This document shows positions 7,829 to 8,136 of a stretch of DNA of 8,136 bases, one piece after another. The position numbers and the translations under genes are program-made. Location of the stretch: assembly GCA_910585395.1 (NCBI GenBank), contig CAJUCK010000014.1:36130-44265 (forward strand). The letters run 5' to 3'. Origin of the DNA: an uncultured Lachnospiraceae bacterium. GTDB lineage: Bacteria > Bacillota > Clostridia > Lachnospirales > Lachnospiraceae. The notes beneath the pieces were generated by a model. It did no database searches, had not been told where the DNA came from, and saw nothing but the letters and a program-made list of their open reading frames with translations. Position 1 is the first letter of the stretch. Each line of letters begins with the position of its first letter.

Positions 7829-7862
7829 TGCAAGGATTTTCCGTTTCTAATCGTATTATAAG
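7829..7862 (+). promoter_or_regulatory. Candidate ECF-sigma-type promoter for the exported-protein gene
   Basis: TGCAAGG (7829-7835) is followed after 16 bases by CGTATTATAAG (7852-7862). ECF sigma promoters typically have an AAC/AAG-containing -35 and a CGT-containing -10 about 16-17 bases apart, and this pair has that form. A TATTAT (7854-7859) sits inside it, but no TTGACA-like box is at sigma-A spacing upstream, which makes an ordinary promoter less likely. The start would lie about 40 bases before the ATG at 7908. This is an inference by eye from a degenerate motif. Confidence 0.35.
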
Positions 7863-7888
7863 TGAAACAGAAAATTATGGAAGTTCGT

Positions 7889-7896
7889 TAAGGAGG
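7889..7896 (+). promoter_or_regulatory. Ribosome binding site of the exported-protein gene
   Basis: TAAGGAGG lies 11 bases before the ATG at 7908. The spacing is slightly long, but the match is strong and no other start codon is nearer, so it decides the start. Confidence 0.75.
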
Positions 7897-7907
7897 AAAT
7901 AAATAAT

Positions 7908-8136
7908 ATGACAAAAGCAATTATGTTTGGCATGGTTGGAGGGCTGACAATTGCGATGGGAGCCGTTGTACTTCCAGCAAGCAGCTTTTCTGTCCAGAAT
8001 GAAACAGCAGCACAAGTCAATACACAGTCTGCAGTAACACAGGTTTATGCAGAGCCTGCAGTGGTTCAGCAGAATATTGAGACGGTGGGTCAGGGATATG
8101 GATGCGATTATGTGGATGGCCATCACACAGGTACAT
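7908..8136 (+). CDS. Putative small secreted or surface protein, N-terminal part (cut by window end)
   Basis: I do not recognise this family. Seventy-six codons are visible with no stop. The N-terminus, with one Lys then a hydrophobic stretch of about 20 residues (from AIMFGMVGGLTIAMGAVVLP), looks like a signal peptide or membrane anchor. Signal peptidase could cut after ASS (residues 24-26) or SFS (26-28). No lipobox cysteine is seen. The next 30 or so residues are rich in Gln, Ala, Val and Thr, a linker-like composition. The last part, GYGCDYVDGHHTGT, has a Cys, acidic residues and two His and may begin a metal-binding or Cys/His-rich repeat domain, but this is a guess. The gene has its own strong ribosome binding site and an ECF-like promoter, so it is probably not part of the gltBD operon. 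The reading is supported by the ribosome binding site plus export signal; function is unknown. Confidence 0.72.
   Translation, partial: MTKAIMFGMVGGLTIAMGAVVLPASSFSVQNETAAQVNTQSAVTQVYAEPAVVQQNIETVGQGYGCDYVDGHHTGT

Noticed and set aside
7821..7841. GAAAAT/ATTTTC hairpin just before the exported-protein promoter
   Set aside because: It is a six-pair, mostly A-T stem with no T-run after it, and it overlaps the candidate -35 element; chance is the simpler explanation.

Overview
The window looks like a low-to-mid GC Firmicute chromosome, most likely a gut clostridium of the Lachnospiraceae type. Three things suggest this: strong AAGGAGG-type ribosome binding sites, AT-rich intergenic DNA with sigma-A-like promoters, and the Gram-positive form of the GltD protein. 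The genus assignment is inference only. All confident genes lie on the + strand.

Layout: (1) bases 1-1071 hold the C-terminal part of a glycogen/starch phosphorylase whose start lies upstream of the window; it ends in a clear intrinsic terminator at 1092-1122. (2) Bases 1123-1584 are a gene-poor gap with two compositions. The first part (about 1124-1290, roughly 42% G+C by hand count) carries a promoter-like pair and a 25-codon small ORF. The second part (1301-1500, roughly 20% G+C) is very AT-rich and leads into a well-formed promoter with nearby inverted repeats. (3) Bases 1585-7671 are a two-gene operon for glutamate synthase (NADPH-GOGAT): the 1515-residue large subunit (glutaminase, FMN and 3Fe-4S domains) and the 496-residue small subunit (iron-sulfur, FAD and NADPH domains), 48 bases apart. 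(4) Bases 7672-7907 are an AT-rich gap with no strong terminator but with a sequence resembling an ECF-sigma promoter. (5) From 7908 to the window end is the start of a small secreted or surface-anchored protein of unknown function, cut by the window edge.

Together the two glutamate synthase subunits convert glutamine plus 2-oxoglutarate to two glutamates. Electrons pass from NADPH through the FAD of the small subunit and the iron-sulfur clusters to the FMN of the large subunit. With glutamine synthetase (not in this window) this is the ammonium-assimilation cycle. The phosphorylase (glycogen breakdown) is a separate transcription unit.

Most of the window is ordinary core metabolism. The parts worth a second look are the unexplained block with a possible small ORF upstream of gltB, the dyads around the gltB promoter, and the ECF-like promoter before the unknown exported protein. 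No mobile element, CRISPR array, tRNA or rRNA was seen.
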